36,073 nt of DNA from an uncultured Ruminococcus sp. Lineage in GTDB: Bacteria > Bacillota > Clostridia > Oscillospirales > Ruminococcaceae. The position numbers and the translations under genes were made by a program. Location: positions 1 to 36,073 of the forward strand of contig CAMWOX010000003.1 in assembly GCA_947175975.1 (NCBI GenBank). Reading direction: 5' to 3'. Shown here in pieces: positions 32,397 through 36,073 of this stretch; within the stretch, counting starts at the first letter, position 1; every line of letters begins with the position of its first letter. The notes beneath the pieces are model-generated. The model made no database searches. It was given only the letters and a program-made list of their open reading frames with translations, and was not told where the DNA came from.

Positions 32397-33578
32397 TTAA
32401 TCAAAATTTAATTTGCCATACAAACCTGTATTAAGTTCGTCTTCTGGTCGTGGTCTCTTATAGCCTTTTTCAAAATCCGTTTTCATGGAATCCATGGAAA
32501 TTCTGGAAGAAGGCATTTCCTGATCTTTTTCCATGCTTCTGCGGTAGCCTGATCTTGACCTGGAATGTGACGAACCCTGACGGGAATTTTTATAAGAATT
32601 TCTGCGCCTTGCAGGACGTTCCGGCTGATTCTCCGGAAGAATCATAATTTTGCGATAGGGTTCTTCACCAATACTTTTGGAAACGACACCAGCAGTTTCA
32701 GCAATCACAGAATGAATAATTCTGCGTTCATAAGGATTCATTGGTTCAAGTGTTCTCTGCCGATTGGTACGAAGAACATTTGCAGCAATTTTGGTAGCAA
32801 GTTCTTCCAGCGTTTTGCGGCGGCGTTCCCGATAACCTGCAGTATCAAGAATAATTCTGTAATATTCTTTTGCACCATGGTTAGCAGCCATAAATGTGAG
32901 ATATTGAAGTGCATCGAGTGTATCACCATGTTTGCCAATAATCGCACCGCTGTTTTTGGTTTCAATCTCGATCAGGACACTTTCTGCACCAGCCTGTACA
33001 TGTAATACAGCCTGTATGTTCATTGCAGAAAGAACGCTTACTAAGTAATTCTTGGCATGTTCAATTTTTTCAAGAGACTCTGGAGAGGCTTCACCAGTAA
33101 TCAGATCCGTCACGCTGATGGATTCCTCAGATGCTTCAGAAACTGCCTGAATTTTCTCAGATACAGCGATTTCAAGTTCTTCAGATAATTCTGATTTGCT
33201 CATATCAACATTCAGACAATCTGTTTCAGAAGTATTTTCCGGCTCTTCCAAATCCTCTGTATCTTCTATATTTTGCGTACTTTCTGAATTTTCTGTTGCA
33301 ACACTTGTTTCCTGTTCAGGAATTTCAACAATATTCTCCACAGGTGTGGAAAACTCTGGTTCTTCAATAACATCTTCCACAGAAATCTCTTCCTTTTCTG
33401 TTATGGAAACTTCCACATAAGAAGCACGTACTTTTGCTTCTCCTTTCCATCTGCCGAACAAGCTTTTTTTGGGTTCTTCCAGGATCTCAAAACGGATTTC
33501 TTCGTGATCTACACCAAATGTCCGTGATGCTAATGCATTTGCATCTTCAACTGTCTTTGCTGTAAAAATCTGTGTCAT
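32397..33578 (-). CDS. jag: RNA-binding protein Jag/KhpB with long acidic linker
   Basis: Jag (KhpB) binds RNA, partners KhpA and affects cell elongation and division in Gram-positives. Domains in order: N-terminal Jag_N (1-50, FTAKTVEDANALASRTFGV and KKSLFGRWKG), an acidic Glu/Ser/Thr-rich disordered linker (about 55-165), a KH-II domain with ETKNSGAIIGKHGDTLDALQ, an R3H domain (MNPYERRIIHSVIAE), and a basic Arg/Ser-rich C-terminal tail. At 393 residues it is nearly twice the Bacillus length, mostly through the linker and tail. ATG 33578 follows AGGAGGCTGAAATAT; the upstream 29 codons overlap the yidC gap and lack an SD. Lies 20 bases after yidC. Confidence 0.93.
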   Translation of the reverse strand: MTQIFTAKTVEDANALASRTFGVDHEEIRFEILEEPKKSLFGRWKGEAKVRASYVEVSITEKEEISVEDVIEEPEFSTPVENIVEIPEQETSVATENSESTQNIEDTEDLEEPENTSETDCLNVDMSKSELSEELEIAVSEKIQAVSEASEESISVTDLITGEASPESLEKIEHAKNYLVSVLSAMNIQAVLHVQAGAESVLIEIETKNSGAIIGKHGDTLDALQYLTFMAANHGAKEYYRIILDTAGYRERRRKTLEELATKIAANVLRTNRQRTLEPMNPYERRIIHSVIAETAGVVSKSIGEEPYRKIMILPENQPERPARRRNSYKNSRQGSSHSRSRSGYRRSMEKDQEMPSSRISMDSMKTDFEKGYKRPRPEDELNTGLYGKLNFD

Positions 33579-33597
33579 ATATTTCAGCCTCCTGTGG

Positions 33598-34872
33598 CTA
33601 TTTTTTCTTCTTTTTGAGATTTGGGTTCTGTTCTGTTTCCGTAGAAACCGCACCTGTATCACCATATTTTTCTGCCATGCGTTTCCGGGCCTCCCGAATC
33701 ACGGCTGTATTGTATTCTTTCATTTCAGAACGGGATAATTTCATTTCTTCATGTAAATTATCAGCATAACGCACCCTGTTGGCAGGCATCCCAGAAACAT
33801 TTCCTGCTTCCTGCTGACGCATCAGTTCCTCCTGCTGTTCCATAAGTTTCTGCATCATAGAGGGACGACGCTTGGAATTTTTAGCTTTTTTTCGCTCTGC
33901 CTCACCAATTTTCTCAATTCGTTCATCATTGAACCATGTAAAGAGAATAACACTCTGCAGGAACGAAAATGCCGAAGAGCATACCCAGTAAAAACCAACA
34001 CCGGCAGGAACGGTAAATGCCAGCCATACAGAGAACAATGGCATAATATAAAGCATTGCATTCATGCCCCCCATACTGGGCATGTCCGGATTGCGTTTTT
34101 TCTGCATTTTCTGATTATAAATTGTAAGGGCAAGCTGGAGTAATCCCGAGATAATCGGAATCAAAAACAGAAAGAAACTTGAATTTTCAGAAATTTTTGT
34201 ACTTGGTGTTTCACTCAAATTGACACTGCCGAGTGTAAATGTCTCAGCAAATTCTGATACCTGTGGTAAAAATTCAGAATCAATAGAATCTACCTGTTTC
34301 AGAAGCGTATTATTATCTTTCGTATCAATGAATGTAAATTCACCGTTTTCAATTACAGCCCGGAATGCATCTGAATTACGAATCAATTTCTCCATGATAA
34401 TTAATTCCTGACGCATACTGTTCTTTTCAAGATTATTTTCTATGGATTCAGGATTTTCATCAATTGAGACAATAATTGATTTTGCTTCTTCTATTGTTGC
34501 TTTGTCATAATCCAGAATATAAGTCATGGGCTTGTACACAACAGCAAGCACACCCCAAAGCAAAATCAAAGGAATGAATGCTGTCAGACAGGAAGAGTAA
34601 GGATTAATATTTTCATCCTGGTAAAGCTGCATCTGTTCCATCTGGAGTTTTTCAGGTTTATCTTTATAGCGTTCCTGCATTTTTTTGATCTTAGGATTCA
34701 GCAGCTGCATTCTGGCAGAACTTTTCTGCTGTTTATAAGAAATCGGGAACAGGATCAATTTTGTGATAAAAGTGAATAGAATAATTGCAATGCCATAATT
34801 ATTCACGAGATGATAAATCCATTTCATAAGCAGTCCCAAAGGGGCAGCAATCAAATTAATCAAACCATTCAA
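33598..34872 (-). CDS. yidC: membrane protein insertase YidC/OxaI family
   Basis: Inserts membrane proteins with or without SecYEG. The 424-residue protein has the core helices: YGIAIILFTFITKLILFPI with a groove lysine, the cytoplasmic hairpin LLNPKIKKMQERYKDKPEK, CLTAFIPLILLWGVLAVVY, FFLFLIPIISGLLQLALTIY, and two C-terminal helices around GVGFYWVCSSAFSFLQS, then a basic tail ending KKKKK. Between the second and third core helices lies an approximately 115-residue extracytoplasmic, Glu/Asn/Ser-rich insertion, much longer than the short loop of Bacillus SpoIIIJ. The start is TTG 34872 with GAGG eight bases upstream. Confidence 0.94.
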   Translation of the reverse strand: MNGLINLIAAPLGLLMKWIYHLVNNYGIAIILFTFITKLILFPISYKQQKSSARMQLLNPKIKKMQERYKDKPEKLQMEQMQLYQDENINPYSSCLTAFIPLILLWGVLAVVYKPMTYILDYDKATIEEAKSIIVSIDENPESIENNLEKNSMRQELIIMEKLIRNSDAFRAVIENGEFTFIDTKDNNTLLKQVDSIDSEFLPQVSEFAETFTLGSVNLSETPSTKISENSSFFLFLIPIISGLLQLALTIYNQKMQKKRNPDMPSMGGMNAMLYIMPLFSVWLAFTVPAGVGFYWVCSSAFSFLQSVILFTWFNDERIEKIGEAERKKAKNSKRRPSMMQKLMEQQEELMRQQEAGNVSGMPANRVRYADNLHEEMKLSRSEMKEYNTAVIREARKRMAEKYGDTGAVSTETEQNPNLKKKKK

Positions 34873-34881
34873 AGTGAATAC

Positions 34882-34923
34882 CTCAATTCTTTCTCAATTC
34901 TCTTCGTTCTATCTTGTTCTATC
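34882..34923. repeat. micro tandem repeats in the yidD-yidC gap
   Basis: CTCAATTCT occurs at 34882-34890 and 34893-34901 (period 11), then GTTCTATC at 34906-34913 and 34916-34923 (period 10). They fill much of the 102-bp gap just upstream of the yidC ribosome-binding site. Probably replication slippage. Confidence 0.5.
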
Positions 34924-34974
34924 GGAACAAACTGAATCAACTCCAGCAAGTCTGAAAATTTATCAGTCTGCTTT

Positions 34975-35262
34975 CTATTCTTTTTCTCTTTTTCTATGAT
35001 TCTCTGATTGGGATACCGGATAAAAAATCCTTTTCCAGGAGCAGAAAACAGGCACTTCATCAATACCGCCTCTTGCCCATGGATGACAACGCAGAAGTCT
35101 CCTGACTGCCAGAACCAGACCTTTGAACACACCAAAGCGTTGAATCGCTATGGCTGCATAACTGGAACAGGTCGGATAATAACGACAGCATCGGGGAAAC
35201 AAAGGAGAAATGCATTTCTGATAACACCGGATTAACAACAAAAAAAATGATTTCACTATCAT
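34975..35262 (-). CDS. yidD: membrane protein insertion efficiency factor YidD
   Basis: Small peripheral membrane protein helping YidC-dependent insertion. The 95-residue protein has the family hallmarks IRCYQKCISPLFPRCCRYYPTCSSYA with its cysteines, and AVRRLLRCHPWARGGIDEVP. The charged tail SENHRKREKE is not conserved. No convincing SD precedes the ATG; a GTG two codons downstream is possible. It lies between rnpA and yidC as usual. A second frame from its end continues open through the gap to yidC, ending ELRYSL, which I do not call as a gene. Confidence 0.93.
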   Translation of the reverse strand: MIVKSFFLLLIRCYQKCISPLFPRCCRYYPTCSSYAAIAIQRFGVFKGLVLAVRRLLRCHPWARGGIDEVPVFCSWKRIFYPVSQSENHRKREKE

Positions 35263-35281
35263 AATTATTATAATAAGAACT

Positions 35282-35665
35282 TTATTTCACCTGTTTTCTG
35301 GATGGCTGCTGATAAGTTCCTGCATAAATCTGATGCAAAGCCGGAATCCCATATCTGGAAAGCCATCTGCTCAGTACATGGCTATCCACTTCTGTAATAT
35401 GCGTCCTGGCAACAATCACAAGATCCAATCCCACAGGTGCAACAATCTCTTGTTCACGCCATGCCTGCCGGATAAGCCTTCTAGCTCTGCTCCGGCAGAC
35501 TGCATTTCCGACTTTCTTACTGGTTGTAATACCCAGACGGTTGTAAGGCAAGCGGTTTGGTTTTGCATAAACAATTATATTCTGCGACACTACACACTGC
35601 CCTCTGCGATAACAGCTCTGGAACTCTTTATTATTTTTCAATACCTGTGTATATAAGTAAGCCAT
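35282..35665 (-). CDS. rnpA: ribonuclease P protein component
   Basis: Protein subunit of RNase P, required for 5' maturation of tRNA. The 127-residue basic protein begins LKNNKEFQSCYRRG and carries the RNR-type signature KKVGNAVCRSRARRLIRQAWR, followed by LDLVIVAR. ATG follows AAGGCGGTTGAATC. It lies downstream of rpmH across a strong hairpin terminator, suggesting lower expression than L34 by partial read-through. Confidence 0.96.
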   Translation of the reverse strand: MAYLYTQVLKNNKEFQSCYRRGQCVVSQNIIVYAKPNRLPYNRLGITTSKKVGNAVCRSRARRLIRQAWREQEIVAPVGLDLVIVARTHITEVDSHVLSRWLSRYGIPALHQIYAGTYQQPSRKQVK

Positions 35666-35690
35666 GATTCAACCGCCTTCTGCGTAAAAC

Positions 35691-35720
35691 AAAAAGACCA
35701 CAAATTTCAATTTGTGGTCT
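35691..35720 (-). terminator. terminator/attenuator between rpmH and rnpA
   Basis: A 12-bp perfect stem AGACCACAAATT (35695-35706) with its complement (35709-35720) and a T-run after it in the minus direction, 6 bases past the rpmH stop. Confidence 0.85.
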
Positions 35721-35726
35721 GACTCG

Positions 35727-35861
35727 TCAATGGGAAAGTCTCTTTCTGCCCTTTGCTCTCCTACGAGCTAAAACCTTTCTGCCGTTTCTGTCGGACATTC
35801 TTTTCATGAAGCCATGTTCCTTTTTTCTGTGCAGTTTCTTTGGCTGATAAGTTCTTTTCAT
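35727..35861 (-). CDS. rpmH: 50S ribosomal protein L34
   Basis: A 44-codon gene. The product begins MKRTYQPKKLHRKKEHGFMK and continues RMSDRNGRKVLARRRAKGRK to a terminal RLSH, an unmistakable L34 with the conserved HGFxxRM and GRxVLxxRRxKGRxxL blocks. ATG 35861 follows a strong GAGAGGAGG. It is the first gene leftwards from the presumed origin, driven by a consensus promoter at 35919-35947. Confidence 0.97.
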   Translation of the reverse strand: MKRTYQPKKLHRKKEHGFMKRMSDRNGRKVLARRRAKGRKRLSH

Positions 35862-35918
35862 GCAAAACGCCTCCTCTCAATCTCTTACTACAAATAGTCT
35901 GTATTTTCATACCCTTTT

Positions 35919-35947
35919 ATTATAGCCTAAGTATCTTATTTTGTCAA
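35919..35947 (-). promoter_or_regulatory. consensus promoter of rpmH
   Basis: TTGACA (35942-35947), 17-bp spacer, TATAAT (35919-35924), minus strand; about 57 bases upstream of the ATG. Probably also feeds rnpA-yidD-yidC-jag-mnmEG-rsmG. Confidence 0.88.
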
Positions 35948-36073
35948 GAGTTTTTTTCAATTTTTTCAAAATTTTTTGAATATGGGCAAATAACCATCAG
36001 ACTTCCTGACCAGGGGACTCTTTCTGCAAAAAATAATAAATTCTGAGAGTCAGATTTAAGAATGATTCAATTT
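35948..36073. other. AT-rich intergenic edge, presumed origin-proximal
   Basis: No gene. T-tracts (TTTTTTTCAATTTTTTCAAAATTTTTTG around 35950-35978) could form part of an unwinding element, but I find no clear DnaA box (TTATCCACA or close variant) in the visible part. Assignment to the rpmH-dnaA/oriC interval is by gene order only. Confidence 0.4.

Noticed and set aside
35948..36073. DnaA-box cluster / oriC core
   Set aside because: No convincing DnaA box in the visible 126 bases; the origin is inferred to be outside the window.

Overview
The window reads as the left flank of a chromosomal replication origin in a low-to-moderate GC, spore-lineage Gram-positive bacterium (Bacillota, class Clostridia; a Ruminococcus/Oscillospiraceae-like genome is my best guess from protein character, not proven). 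The evidence is the classic gene order rpmH-rnpA-yidD-yidC-jag-mnmE-mnmG-rsmG-noc-parA-parB read leftwards from the right edge. dnaA and oriC should lie just beyond position 36073 (inference). Almost every gene is on the minus strand, i.e. transcribed away from the presumed origin. The only two plus-strand genes, spoIID and ytaF, belong to sporulation-associated families.

Layout from right to left. (1) 35.9-28.3 kb: rpmH (too short for ordinary ORF calling, 44 codons) with a consensus promoter, rnpA, yidD, yidC, jag/khpB, mnmE, mnmG and rsmG. (2) 28.2-25.5 kb: noc, then parA-parB with its own promoter. (3) 25.4-23.7 kb: serS and a coupled small membrane protein. (4) 23.7-20.9 kb: ytaF (+), birA (-) and spoIID (+). 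(5) 20.8-10.2 kb: one consensus promoter ahead of citrate synthase and then ten tightly packed minus-strand genes ending at a strong terminator: citrate synthase, a VCBS-like lipoprotein, an OmpR-type response regulator, its histidine kinase, a DUF1385 (YqhQ) protein, prmC, recA, recX, rimO and pgsA. (6) 10.1-2.1 kb: a polysaccharide operon from its own consensus promoter: polyprenyl-phosphate sugar-1-phosphate transferase, manC, gmd, two GT4 glycosyltransferases and an Rmd-like reductase, followed by a coiled-coil protein and an MBL-fold hydrolase. The enzyme set predicts GDP-mannose conversion to GDP-D-rhamnose (or a related GDP-6-deoxyhexose). (7) 2-0 kb: an AT-rich accessory end with an orphan PoNi-type immunity protein, a secreted/membrane-anchored unknown protein, and possibly the edge of an insertion sequence.

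The most striking signal is a family of eleven near-identical 16-bp palindromes, TGTTCCA[C/T][A/G]TGGAAC[A/T] (one copy TGTTTCATGTGGAACA), scattered over 4.2-31.7 kb, inside genes as well as between them. They closely resemble the ParB-binding site parS, and the window encodes both ParB (parS reader) and a Noc paralogue recognisable from its specificity residues. Eleven sites in under 28 kb is far denser than the Bacillus subtilis arrangement. Other points worth attention are a birA with no canonical start where the ribosome-binding site expects it (an ACG codon sits there), an in-frame 39-codon extension after the PoNi stop, an MBL gene bracketed by an 85%-identical 74-bp duplication of its neighbour's 3' end, and a GDP-deoxyhexose operon lacking any export or polymerase gene in view. 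I see no rRNA, tRNA, CRISPR array or riboswitch that I could support.
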